DNA of 64,000 nt from positions 87,305-151,304 of the forward strand of contig MLAK01000660.1 of NCBI GenBank assembly GCA_001839685.1. The letters are read 5' to 3'. Of the stretch, positions 50,126 through 59,392 are shown in pieces. The stretch's first letter is position 1; the number at the start of each line of letters is the position of its first letter. This DNA is from Tritrichomonas foetus. Its lineage: Eukaryota > Parabasalia > Tritrichomonadida > Tritrichomonadidae. The notes below the pieces were generated by a model. The model had not been told where the DNA came from and did not search any database. It worked only from the letters and a program-made list of their open reading frames with translations. Made by a program: the position numbers and the translations under genes.

Positions 50126-51232
50126 ATGAAGATTGGTGTTCCAAAGGAAATCAAGAACAACGAAAAGCGCGTTGGTATCACCCCATCAGGTGTACAAGAG
50201 TTTGTCTCTCGCGGACACGAAGTTTACATTGAACATAATGCAGGTGTTGGTTCAGGTTTCCCAGATGACCTTTATGTCTCAGTTGGTGCCAAGATCCTCC
50301 CAACAGCCGCCGAAGTCTACGGAATTGCCGATATGATCTACAAAGTCAAAGAGCCAATCGAATCCGAATACGAATTAATTCGTGAGAACCAAATCGTTTT
50401 CACATACTTCCACTTTGCTTGCGACAAGCCACTTACTGATGCGATGATCAAGAGCAAGGCCATTTGTATCGCTTTCGAAACCGTTCGTGGACCAGATGGC
50501 AGATCTCTTCCACTTTTGCTTCCAATGTCAGAAGTTGCTGGCAGAATGGCCGCACAGGAAGGCGCCCGCTTTTTGGAGCAGCCACAAGGCGGTAAAGGAA
50601 TTTTGATGGGCGGTGTTCCAGGAGTTAAGCCCGCAAACGTTTTGGTGCTTGGTGCAGGTGCCGTCGGCTACTACGCAGCTATCACATGTGCTGGAATGGG
50701 CGCAAACGTTACAATCACAGATGTCTATCTTCCAAGATTGAATCAAATCCGCGACACCCTCCCAGCCAACGTGACAACACTCTACTCATCAAGGTACAAC
50801 ATTGAGCAGGAACTTCCACACACCGACTTAGTTATTGGCTGTGCATTAATTCCAGGCGCCAAAACACCCCACTTAGTCACCAAAGACATGCTTCCACTCA
50901 TCCGTGATGGAACTGTCCTCGTCGATGTCGCTATCGACCAAGGCGGCTGCTTCGAGACATCCCATCCTACTACCCACACAGATCCAACTTTCGTGGTTGA
51001 TGGAAAAGTCCACTACTGCGTTGCAAACATCCCAGGTGCTGTTCCATACACTTCAACACCAGCACTCGCTAACGCAACAATGTCGTATGCCCTCAAGATC
51101 GCTGACATGGGCTGGGAAGCCGCCTGCAAGAGCGATCCAGGACTCGCCCAGGGTCTCAACATCATCAATGGCAAGGTAGTCTATAAGGCTGTCGCCGATG
51201 CATTTGGCTATCAATACGAACAATGGAAATAA
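50126..51232 (+). CDS. ald: NAD-dependent alanine dehydrogenase, bacterial type
   Basis: A 368-residue protein with the full bacterial alanine dehydrogenase pattern. The N-terminus 'MKIGVPKEIKNNEKRVGITP' includes the pyruvate-contacting Arg15. Lys75 in 'YKVKEP' and His96 in 'YFHFA' are the catalytic pair. 'PMSEVAGRMAAQEGARFLE' and the Rossmann glycines 'VLVLGAGAVG' bind NAD, and 'VDVAIDQGGCFE' holds the catalytic Asp271. It interconverts L-alanine and pyruvate plus ammonia; alanine is a known fermentation product in trichomonads. No targeting sequence is obvious. It is clearly GC-richer and more codon-biased (C-ending codons) than all neighbours, which suits high expression, and it resembles bacterial enzymes in length and motif wording, which suggests lateral transfer. 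It has a proper trichomonad initiator, so it is established in this genome and not a contaminant. Confidence 0.97.
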   Translation: MKIGVPKEIKNNEKRVGITPSGVQEFVSRGHEVYIEHNAGVGSGFPDDLYVSVGAKILPTAAEVYGIADMIYKVKEPIESEYELIRENQIVFTYFHFACDKPLTDAMIKSKAICIAFETVRGPDGRSLPLLLPMSEVAGRMAAQEGARFLEQPQGGKGILMGGVPGVKPANVLVLGAGAVGYYAAITCAGMGANVTITDVYLPRLNQIRDTLPANVTTLYSSRYNIEQELPHTDLVIGCALIPGAKTPHLVTKDMLPLIRDGTVLVDVAIDQGGCFETSHPTTHTDPTFVVDGKVHYCVANIPGAVPYTSTPALANATMSYALKIADMGWEAACKSDPGLAQGLNIINGKVVYKAVADAFGYQYEQWK

Positions 51233-51803
51233 GTTAACTCGCAAATATTATAAATAAACATTAACTTTAGTCTTTATCATTTTCTCCACTTATGTTTGTA
51301 TATTTTAAAAGTATTATTCTTTTACTGGCAACTTAGAGCCTACAACGCTCGAATAAGTCTGATTGTAATTACTTAAACTGTAATTTGTTGGTATAAAAAC
51401 AGATTCCAAAAATCGAACTTTGCCAGCTGCATATTATGTTATCGAAAATTCTGGGTAGGGGCAAAATAAACAGGGAATTTTTGGTGGGGAAAGGATCATT
51501 TCATCAATACCAGTGACATAATGATGGTTTCTTTCAATTATGAGCTCACTCATTCTTTGGGTGGCATTTCTAAATGTATGATGCTTAACACTGATTCAAC
51601 CTTTTGATATTATTATTTTTGGTAATTAAATTGCATATAAATGACATTTATCTTTAAATGAAATTTTGTTGAAACATCATAAGATTGCTGACAACATCGA
51701 AATCTTTAAGTAGAAGAACTAAATCAAATAGAAAACATACAATGAAATGAATAGATCCAATTAATGATACATTATAAATAATTTAATAAAACAAAAATGA
51801 ATT
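51233..51803. other. Convergent spacer
   Basis: 571 bp, AT-rich with a slightly GC-richer centre (51470-51580). No frame with coding character beyond about 28 codons. Confidence 0.5.
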
Positions 51804-54566
51804 TTAAAATCCTGGTTTCACAGGAGGGAATGTAAATGTCACTTTCTTAACAGCCAACGAATCTGTTGAACCTTTCTTTGGTGGACAATCAGGGAAAACC
51901 ACTCTAAATCGCTTCTGTCCTGGTTTTAATTCTGGTTGATTATCACGATTAAGTAAAGGATCATGATATTCTTCTTGGACAGTTAAAGGAGTTGGGTCAG
52001 GCGCACCGAGAAGAATATTTTGATCTTTCTTAAATTGTGGTAACACTGGATTAAATCTTCCGAGGTGTTTCACTGGCTTGGTTTCATAAACACGATCATC
52101 TACCCATGATTTTGCAGGTTTATATTCTTCTTCAATCGAAAGAGGCTTAAATGGTGTGAATGTTGAGTCACTTGGATGGGCACATGGATTATAAGAAGTA
52201 TAAATTGGTCCACGCGTTTCTTTAATCCATCTCGAATCAGCTGATGCTAGTGATTTATCACCATTGTCCCAGGGTTCATTGTTTACATTTGCCTTTAGTT
52301 TCTCAATTGGTGGAAGGAATGAGACAGCTGATTTATAACAATAGAATTTTGTTCCATTTCGGATTTCGGTTCCATCTTCTTTTCTTAAATTCTTTGTAAA
52401 ATAATCTAAACCAACTGCTCGAGCAAGTTCAACATGACTTTCTGGCTTTTCAGTTGACCAGTTTGGATCATCTGGGCTTGGTCCACCTTTACTTGCATCC
52501 CAAATTTCAACTTCGCCATCTTCTGTTGTTTCAACTAATCCTTTAATATGTTTATGTTTGTTTTCTAATTGTGTTATATAATCCATGTTCTTTTTAACGA
52601 AATAATCAACATTGTGTGGTGGTGATTCAATTAAATCATGATTTATCGGGATATATTTTAATTGTGGTAATTCTTCTTGTTCTGTATTCTGTTTATCATC
52701 AAGATTTTGTGAATTTGTTGAAACTCGCGATTTTGGTTGCTTTGGTGGAAATGAAAGCTCTTCCATTGAGAGTAGAATTCCTTTTTTGGCATTCAACATT
52801 TCCAAATCTTGTGACTTAGGCCATAATTTAATAACACTTAAATCTGAGAATCGCTTAGCTTCACTCAATCCATTTAATTGATTCAAAACAGTGAAGCAAT
52901 TGGACATATGTGAATTTTGAACATAAATGTCAGGATCTAATAAAAGTTTATCTAAGGGATCGCATAATCTAAATTTCTTTACAGCACAATCAAATGAACC
53001 ATAAAGTCGAGGTGATTGGAAATTCACTGAGAAATCTGCTAAATATGAAATATTTTGTGTATTTGTTAAAACTGTTTTCAAAAATTCTTGAAACGCGGTA
53101 GAAGTCTCAGAATTTTCTAAAATTTCTAAAACAATGATATGTAAATCTCCAGCCATTAAATAAAATCCACTAAGTGCGTCAGAATCTTCTTTGGTAATCT
53201 TCATAGTAGGTACTGCAGCAATATCTTTCATTTGAAAAGAAACACTGTTACTTAAAACAATTCGTTCTTGAATAGAATTGACAAGAATTTTTTCATGCTC
53301 AGGCATGTCCGTTAAATTACAAACAATCACAACTCGATTGAAGAAGCAAGGTGGTGCTTTGACTTCAACTTGCTGAATGGCTTGGGATTTTCCATGAGCG
53401 GTTGAAGAGGCTGCACCAGCTCCTCGCTTTTGGCTGGTGGGAGTTGAAGGCGCGACTGGAACTGGCATGTTTGGAACATGATCTTTCATGTTTTCCATCT
53501 CGACTGTGATATAAGTACCATTTTCAACATAGAAGCCTGGCTGCATCAACGAATCGCGTGTAGTTACTGGCTTGAAGGGAAGTAATTTTCTGGCTTTTTC
53601 AAGAGAAAATGTTGTACTTCCATAAGGCCGTGCAGTATTTTCTTTTTTAGCACCTAAGATTTGATCAATTGAAAGAGGCTCAACAACTGATTGTTTCTTT
53701 GCTGGATCGATCGGCAAAACAAAAGAAGATCCAATAGTGTTTGTCATGTCTGGTGGGTCACTTTCTCGATCACGTAGTTCAACTGTTATTTCATTAAATT
53801 GAGGTGCCCAAAAAACCACTGCAATATTCATTTTCATTTCTGGTCCATGTTTCTGCGGAAATGTTGTAAATGTTTGAGGGCCAGCACGAACTATGATGTG
53901 CGGACCGACACAGGATGATGCAAGTTCTTCATACGAAATTGGTGTATTTGGTAATTGATGAACACCTTTGAAGTAACAAACAAAAGGTTGAAAACGACGA
54001 ATTTGGGCATCACTTAAAATGGAATGGTCAATTGAAACAGTAAAGGTGAAATTTTCAAAGCCTGGAGGTTGGCAACTTGCCGTGTATGATAAAAATGGCT
54101 TAAAACGTCCACCGCGAATAAGCAGGCATGAAACATCAACAAAAAATGTGTGATTTGTAATTGCCGCAGGTGCAGATTTATCTGCCCCTCGGGCTGGAGC
54201 TTTCTTGGCGGGGGCTTTTCCGTGTGACGTAGCTTTATAAAGGAAAACGATTTTGTATACGAATCTTTTTTCTTTGATTTGATTTAAAAAGTTATCATCG
54301 ATCAAAACAGGAAACGTGTTTTTCCAATCCGTTGCTGGTTTCGAAATTTCGATTTTCGGCGGCTTTGTGTTTTTTGGCAGGTTGTGTGGGAAAATAATGT
54401 CGACATCCCCTTCAAATGGCTTCTCTGGATCTTCATTTGCTTGAACACTAAAAGTAAAGTTAACTTGGTGGTTGCCGATCGGATCGTTCACATCGACACC
54501 ACACGAATCGTAAACAATTGGTACGTCTGGCTGATTTGCTTTTCCTCCTTTTCGCGCACCTTTCAT
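51804..54566 (-). CDS. Large probable axonemal protein (DUF4550/CFAP92-like, tentative)
   Basis: A 920-residue soluble protein, ATG start, no membrane span. Residues 1 to about 300 form beta-rich modules: 'QVNFTFSVQANEDPEKPFEG', 'HTFFVDVSCLLIRGG', 'GFENFTFTVSIDHSILSD', 'MNIAVVFWAPQFNEITVELR'. About 400-620 is a mixed alpha/beta region ('CFFNRVVIVCNLTDMPEHEK', 'MAGDLHIIVLEILE', 'FAVNFQ'-like strands) of the kind seen in the DUF4550 part of CFAP92/KIAA1257. The C-terminal 150 residues are Pro-rich with Tyr/Pro motifs ('KSWVDDRVYETKPVKHLGRF') as in axonemal peripheral proteins. The family call is from pattern memory and tentative; a flagellar role is supported by an AACGGAC element in its 5' flank like that of DRC1. 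Ala/Lys-rich stretches around 115-135 and 365-395 are linkers. Confidence 0.6.
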   Translation of the reverse strand: MKGARKGGKANQPDVPIVYDSCGVDVNDPIGNHQVNFTFSVQANEDPEKPFEGDVDIIFPHNLPKNTKPPKIEISKPATDWKNTFPVLIDDNFLNQIKEKRFVYKIVFLYKATSHGKAPAKKAPARGADKSAPAAITNHTFFVDVSCLLIRGGRFKPFLSYTASCQPPGFENFTFTVSIDHSILSDAQIRRFQPFVCYFKGVHQLPNTPISYEELASSCVGPHIIVRAGPQTFTTFPQKHGPEMKMNIAVVFWAPQFNEITVELRDRESDPPDMTNTIGSSFVLPIDPAKKQSVVEPLSIDQILGAKKENTARPYGSTTFSLEKARKLLPFKPVTTRDSLMQPGFYVENGTYITVEMENMKDHVPNMPVPVAPSTPTSQKRGAGAASSTAHGKSQAIQQVEVKAPPCFFNRVVIVCNLTDMPEHEKILVNSIQERIVLSNSVSFQMKDIAAVPTMKITKEDSDALSGFYLMAGDLHIIVLEILENSETSTAFQEFLKTVLTNTQNISYLADFSVNFQSPRLYGSFDCAVKKFRLCDPLDKLLLDPDIYVQNSHMSNCFTVLNQLNGLSEAKRFSDLSVIKLWPKSQDLEMLNAKKGILLSMEELSFPPKQPKSRVSTNSQNLDDKQNTEQEELPQLKYIPINHDLIESPPHNVDYFVKKNMDYITQLENKHKHIKGLVETTEDGEVEIWDASKGGPSPDDPNWSTEKPESHVELARAVGLDYFTKNLRKEDGTEIRNGTKFYCYKSAVSFLPPIEKLKANVNNEPWDNGDKSLASADSRWIKETRGPIYTSYNPCAHPSDSTFTPFKPLSIEEEYKPAKSWVDDRVYETKPVKHLGRFNPVLPQFKKDQNILLGAPDPTPLTVQEEYHDPLLNRDNQPELKPGQKRFRVVFPDCPPKKGSTDSLAVKKVTFTFPPVKPGF

Positions 54567-54845
54567 TTTGTTAAAATATTTGTCCGTTATTTCCTTGATG
54601 TAAGACCAGATAACTTCTTAAAAAAAATTTCAAACGGACATATCACATTCAATAAATATGTATTTCTATGATTTACATAGTAAGAGTTGAATATGGTTAT
54701 AATTAAATATTTTCAATGTATAATTGTTCATTTGAGGAAACAGATAGAGTCTGAAAAAGTTTATATGCTTCAGAATAATGATTTCAGTTTTTTACTAATA
54801 ATGGTGAATTTTTAGGTGAAATAAATCGTTATCGAGAAAAATTGA

Positions 54846-55731
54846 ATGGAAGCAGAACAAGCTCAAGCTATTCTTGCATGTGAACAGCGTGATGTTGAAC
54901 TTCTTCAGACTAATGTTCCACAAGTTGTTGAACCCAACACTGATTTAGGCACTTGTTTTTATTTAATATTTATGGGATAAAAATGGTATTAAAATACCCA
55001 AAGCTGCTTTACTTCATATTGCATGCTTCTCAGGTTCATATGAATGTGTAAAATATCTTATTCGTTGCAGTGCTGATGTTGGAATACTTGATGTTCTTTC
55101 AAATTCTTTATGGTGAAATTTTCATTTATTTGTTTTAATAAGGTTTATAATATTTATCTTTTCGTACACCTGTTTATATAGCAACAGTTGCAGGTTATCC
55201 TCAAATTGTAAATTTACTTTTGGAAAATGGAGCCAATCCAAATTTAAGAGATGTTTTCAATTTTTATTTTTATATCGTTTTCATTTATTGATTTTATCAT
55301 GTCTTCTTTAACTTTTTATGGTGTTTTCTAAATAAATATTAATTGGACAGCCCTTCATCGTGCTGCCCTTTGGAATCACTGTGATATTATTACACTTCTT
55401 CATGATCACAAAGCAAATTTGAATACTTGTGATGAAATGGTTCTTTTTTCCTTTCACAATGCATCAAAATGAAGAATTTATTGGACACCACTTCATGTTG
55501 CTGTTAAATGGAATAGAATGGCAGCTGTTGAAACTTTACTTAAATATGGTGCTGATGTAAATATTAAAAATGATGCAATTTTATTTCCCATAGTAATAAT
55601 GTTTTGTTACGAATGTTTACAAGCTTCCTCTCAATATTGCAGAAATGTATGGATTCTCTAAAATTGCTAATGCACTACGTAAAGCACAAGGTGAACAAGC
55701 AATTAAGGCCGCGTTGTTAAGTACAGAATAA
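54846..55731 (+). CDS. Ankyrin-repeat protein gene interrupted by AT-rich inserts
   Basis: ATG at 54846 opens a helical N-terminus ('MEAEQAQAILACEQRDVELL'). Four full ankyrin units and a final half unit follow, all stop-free when inserts are left out: 'ALLHIACFSGSYECVKYLI', 'TPVYIATVAGYPQIVNLLLE', 'TALHRAALWNHCDIITLLHD', 'TPLHVAVKWNRMAAVETLLK', 'LPLNIAEMYGFSKIANALRK'. The protein ends with a helix and TAA at 55729. Inserts sit at the inter-repeat loop each time: about 54945-54972, 55093-55162 (70 nt), 55253-55343 (91), 55434-55481 (48) and 55575-55620 (46). They contain stops and break the frame, and none has GTATGT or the usual trichomonad ACTAACACACAG end. The coding parts look well preserved, so I read it as an expressed gene with removable segments. 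The spliced product would be about 200 residues. Confidence 0.65.
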
Positions 55732-55759
55732 ATATATTATCTATCAAATTCACAAAGAG

Positions 55760-55788
<29 letters not shown>
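55760..55788. repeat. 29-base poly-A tract
   Basis: Uninterrupted run of 29 A, then G and eight or nine more A, just after the ankyrin gene. Length may be unreliable in the assembly. Confidence 0.9.
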
Positions 55789-55790
<2 letters not shown>

Positions 55791-55841
55791 AAAAAAAACT
55801 CAGTAATATTTATATAAAAAGGTATTTATGTTTAATCATAT

Positions 55842-57368
55842 TTATGTATTTTTACCTGAAAAGAAAGCTGCAAAGGCTGGAAAGTCAGGTAATTGTTGTG
55901 TTAAAGTAGTTTGTTCGGCTGTTTCTGGTTTTGGTGGGGTGACTTTCTTGGGTCTAACAACCTTCTTTTTAATGATCTTTTTAGGTATTGGTTGTACTTG
56001 AATATTATCGTTTTGAACAATATCATCATTTTGCTTCTTAGTGAAAAAACCTTTCTTTATTGTAGGCTTTTCATTTGACTTTAATGGTTGAGTTGATGGT
56101 TTTGCTGTCTCAGGAATGGATTTTGGTGATTTCTGGGGAATTAGCTTTTGTATTTTCTTTTTTGGTTCTTGTTGGGTCTTTATTGGTTCATCACTTTCTT
56201 TTTTCGTTTTCTGAATAAATTTGGTGAATTTCTTTACTAAAGGTTTGGTAGGTGGTGATTCATCTTGATGTGATTCTACATTTTTTTCAGCATTTTCTTT
56301 GTTGCATGGTACCATGATTGTATTAGATTGTGAAGTTGCATTTTTTCCCTCTTCACTACTAGATGCTGAACTCATAGTTGAAAGCGGTGAACTTGATGAT
56401 GGTGTAGAAACTACAGAAAAATCAGAATTTTCCATTCTATTTGACCCAATTGTTGGTAAATGATTCATAGCTTCATCATAAGACATCGATTTTGTATTTT
56501 GAGATAACAAATTATCTGGTTTTAATGTATCATTTTGGTGTTTAGAAATTGATTTTGGTGATTCACTACACTCTATTAAATGTTGATCAGAGATGCCATC
56601 TACAATGTTAGAAATAATTGGATGACTCTCTTCAAATTCAATTTTTTCTTTTCCTCCATGTTGGGGAATAACAATGTCAGGATATGTTAATTCAGAATTG
56701 GTAATATCTTTTTGTGTTTCTTGAAAATATTGCCAATCATCACGCTCCTCATTTTCATCAACAAGAAGTTCAAAAATTTCATGTTTTTGCTCCATTATTT
56801 TCGAATTCAAATTTTTACTTTTCATTTCAACAATGGTGAAATCTTCTTCAACACTGCAGAGATCAACATCATCAGAAACATAACCAAAGTATTTATTCTT
56901 CAATTTTTTCAAATCTTCTTCAATATCATTCAAAAATTCTGGATTGTCCTGCAACTGAAATTCATTTGCAACATTTTTTATAAATTTTCCATCAGCCTGA
57001 TTTAAATATTGATCAAATTCACTATTTTCATAAAATAGTGTCATAAAACTTTGAACATAAGTTGTTTCATACAGTGTTGGATCTTCTTTCATTTGTTTAG
57101 AATTTTTCTTTGAATGCAAATTATTGATATAAGAGTAAACTGGAGTTTTCATATGAGAAATAAAAGAGTTCTCTTTTTCTTCAGAAATAATATGACTTTG
57201 AATCAATGGAAAGATAGGATCCTGGAAATTTTCTTGTTTGCAATGAAAATTTTGGATAATATTTACTAGATCGTTATTATATGATGAATTATCATCATCC
57301 ATGAGTTGCTTTGTATCAATAAGGTGTTTTAACTCTTCTGTAGGTTTGGAAGAAAACCGAAAACTCAT
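55842..57368 (-). CDS. Unrecognised acidic-to-basic, mostly disordered protein
   Basis: A 508-residue protein from a clear ATG. Residues 1 to about 165 are probably folded or helical ('EELKHLIDTKQLMDDDNSSY', 'LNDIEEDLKKLKNKYFGYVS'). About 165-345 is Ser/Glu-rich and disordered. From about 355 it is Lys/Pro-rich with repeated PKK-type basic stretches ('PKKIIKKKVVRPKKVTPPKP'), then a short hydrophobic end 'QLPDFPAFAAFFSGKNT'. An acidic N-half and a PKK-rich C-half suggest nucleic-acid or microtubule binding, but no family is recognised. Initiator-like TCATTAA lies 12-16 nt before the ATG on the coding strand. It converges with the ankyrin gene. Confidence 0.7.
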   Translation of the reverse strand: MSFRFSSKPTEELKHLIDTKQLMDDDNSSYNNDLVNIIQNFHCKQENFQDPIFPLIQSHIISEEKENSFISHMKTPVYSYINNLHSKKNSKQMKEDPTLYETTYVQSFMTLFYENSEFDQYLNQADGKFIKNVANEFQLQDNPEFLNDIEEDLKKLKNKYFGYVSDDVDLCSVEEDFTIVEMKSKNLNSKIMEQKHEIFELLVDENEERDDWQYFQETQKDITNSELTYPDIVIPQHGGKEKIEFEESHPIISNIVDGISDQHLIECSESPKSISKHQNDTLKPDNLLSQNTKSMSYDEAMNHLPTIGSNRMENSDFSVVSTPSSSSPLSTMSSASSSEEGKNATSQSNTIMVPCNKENAEKNVESHQDESPPTKPLVKKFTKFIQKTKKESDEPIKTQQEPKKKIQKLIPQKSPKSIPETAKPSTQPLKSNEKPTIKKGFFTKKQNDDIVQNDNIQVQPIPKKIIKKKVVRPKKVTPPKPETAEQTTLTQQLPDFPAFAAFFSGKNT

Positions 57369-57727
57369 ATAATTTTAATGAAGCACTAGAAAATCAAAAT
57401 CTTCAGAAATTGAATGTATTGAATTTTTGATTAATTCTGACCATTTAATATATGAAATCGTCGACATCAAATATTTCTCCGACTTTTTCTAGATTTAGCG
57501 TTTTATCGCTAAACCAATTTGGAGTATTAGTATCAACGCAAGATATTGAGATACATTTCTAGATGAACAAATCAAAATGAAAAATGAATTAAATTCATGC
57601 ATTTCTAGTTTTTAGATTCATGTGAGAAGGAAAAACATTTTGATATCATATATATATTTCCGAAAGGAATATCAATTTCATAGGAAAAAATCATTCGTTC
57701 AAATAATTTTCGAATTACAGTGGGTTC
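57369..57727. other. 5' flank of the 55842 gene, AT-rich
   Basis: 359 bp with no further gene. TACAGTGGGTTCAAC at its right end, directly before the minisatellite, looks like a possible transposon terminus but has no partner nearby. Confidence 0.4.
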
Positions 57728-57990
57728 AACATGAAAGAAACTCAGAATAAAAGAAACTCAACATAAAAGAAACTCAGCATAAAAGAAACCAAACATAAAA
57801 GAAACCCAGCATAAAAGAAACTCAGCATAAAAGAAACCAAACATAAAAGAAACCAAACATAAAAGAAACCAAACATAAACGAAATTCAGCATAAAAGAAA
57901 CCCAACATAAAAGAAACTCAACATAAAAGAAACTTAATATAAAAGAAAATCAGCATAAAAGAAACTTAATATACAAGAAACTCAACATAA
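57728..57990. repeat. 16-bp minisatellite, about 16 copies
   Basis: Units of the form ACATAAAAGAAACYMA repeat head to tail at a constant 16-bp spacing with scattered substitutions. A and B variants (ending CTCAG, CCAAA, CCCAG) alternate in blocks, showing recent local duplication. Confidence 0.92.
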
Positions 57991-58094
57991 ATAAAAACTA
58001 AAATTCACTAGAGTTAATCATGATTTTTGGGATTACTTTTTTATTATAAGAAAATTTAAAATCCGAAACAAGTAATTTCATGTGAAACATATTA

Positions 58095-58364
58095 TTAGGA
58101 AATCAATTTAATGAGAGGAAGTGCTTTTCTCCTCATAGGAATCATTTTTTGAAGTTTTGACTGATCAGCGTGGATGTATCTATGGTTTATAGATGAACAT
58201 GTTGGACGTCTGATATCCCTCATCAAATTCAATTTGCTGCTTGTCAATGGTGATGATTTACTTTGTACAAAAATTTCCAGTGGTTCATTTGAGCAATCTC
58301 TGCTTTTAGAGATACTATTAACTGCAATTGTTGTGTCGTATTCAACAGATGATGATTTTATCAT
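58095..58364 (-). CDS. Possible small protein, 89 residues
   Basis: ATG at 58364, stop at 58095. Composition is Ser/Lys/Arg/Pro-rich and unlike random AT-rich frames ('SSPLTSSKLNLMRDIRRPTC', 'KLQKMIPMRRKALPLIKLIS'). TCATAATTTT, an initiator-like sequence, lies just upstream on the coding strand. No domain, signal peptide or membrane span. The opposite strand is also open over 65 codons, so coding is uncertain. Confidence 0.3.
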   Translation of the reverse strand: MIKSSSVEYDTTIAVNSISKSRDCSNEPLEIFVQSKSSPLTSSKLNLMRDIRRPTCSSINHRYIHADQSKLQKMIPMRRKALPLIKLIS

Positions 58365-58875
58365 TTCCTGAAAAATTATGAAGTGAAAAACGCTGAACTA
58401 TCGAAATAAATTTTATAAAATTCCCTCAAATTTTGTGGAAATTTTATAAATTTATTTTTTGTGGGATTTGATCTACGCTATCTCTGAAAAAATAATTGTA
58501 TATATTGAAATTTTGAGTAAAGCTTTAGAAAATTTTATCTTTATTTCTAAGTGTGCCCCGATCTACCCCAAAGCGGTATTTTCTCAATTAAAATCACATC
58601 TCTATATATTTATATTGATTTTACTAGATAATAAAAAACGTTTTCAAAAGTATCATGTTTTCCAGTTGTAATGAGGAATTGATTCATCCAATAATGTGAG
58701 CATTCAGGATAGAAAGTGAACTATTAGAAAACATACAATAAATTTGATCTATTAAAATATTCTTACTAACTTGACTCTAGTCATATATATTTTGCATACA
58801 TAATTTTCTGAAACAACTCCTGAATCTCCATTCAGTGATTTTCATCCTGAACCCTATCTCATGCCGAAAACGAAT
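58365..58875. other. AT-rich region, nothing supported
   Basis: About 0.5 kb. A 70-codon plus frame at 58459-58671 is Ile/Phe/Leu-rich and unconvincing. Confidence 0.45.
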
Positions 58876-59200
58876 TCAGTCATATTTCATTTTTCTGGCT
58901 TCAAACTGTGTTTCCCAGAAGTTTGGCATTACCATAGCCAAAGCTGTTCCTTGATCGATTCCATATTTAACAATGAGGGTGTGATCAATTACATGAATTG
59001 CCTAAGCTGAAAATATTGTTTAAAGCAAATGAAGCAGCAGAGATTAATCTTGCTGGAAGTTTCATGACAGATGTGAGTGGCCAGTGAACGTCCAAGGCGT
59101 TATGCTAAACACATATTCTGTCGCAGAGATCTGTGCCTTCTGGTTGCATGAACATAGCAATAAACTTGGTTCCATCTAGGACTGAACCATCAACTGCTAT
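58876..59200 (-). pseudogene. Iron-containing alcohol dehydrogenase fragment
   Basis: Two adjacent minus frames together read as the C-terminal half of a group III (BdhA/YqhD-like) alcohol dehydrogenase. First come 'MQPEGTDLCDRIC' and 'LPARLISAASFALNNIFSLG', then after a frameshift 'HVIDHTLIVKYGIDQGTALA' and 'MVMPNFWETQFEARKMKYD'. In the family the His of this last region (HxxxH/GIDHG) bind the metal; here one position is GIDQG. There is an in-frame stop before the first part and no intact N-terminal NAD(P) domain. These enzymes reduce aldehydes in anaerobic fermentation. This copy is a relic; a functional parent elsewhere in the genome is likely. Confidence 0.6.
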
Positions 59201-59392
59201 ATATATAAAATAAAATAAAAATGAAAATTTTAAAATGAATTTTCGATTCAAAATAATAGACAAACTCAATTCACACATTTTATCGTATTGAGATGATGGA
59301 AGGTAATTCTTCCTTCTCGTCACCATCATCATTAGCAATTCAGAAAGCATGGGCATCTCAACAGTAATGAAACTCATTTATCATAGAAATAA

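Noticed and set aside
50126..51232. Bacterial contamination as source of the alanine dehydrogenase
   Set aside because: The gene is embedded in contiguous AT-rich trichomonad sequence and has a trichomonad initiator at the right distance.
55093..55620. Ordinary GT-AG introns in the second ankyrin gene
   Set aside because: No GTATGT-type donor or ACTAACACACAG-type acceptor; the 48-nt insert cannot be removed in frame by its single GT...AG pair.
57728..57990. CRISPR array
   Set aside because: 16-bp units are contiguous with no unique spacers, and the genome is eukaryotic; it is a minisatellite.
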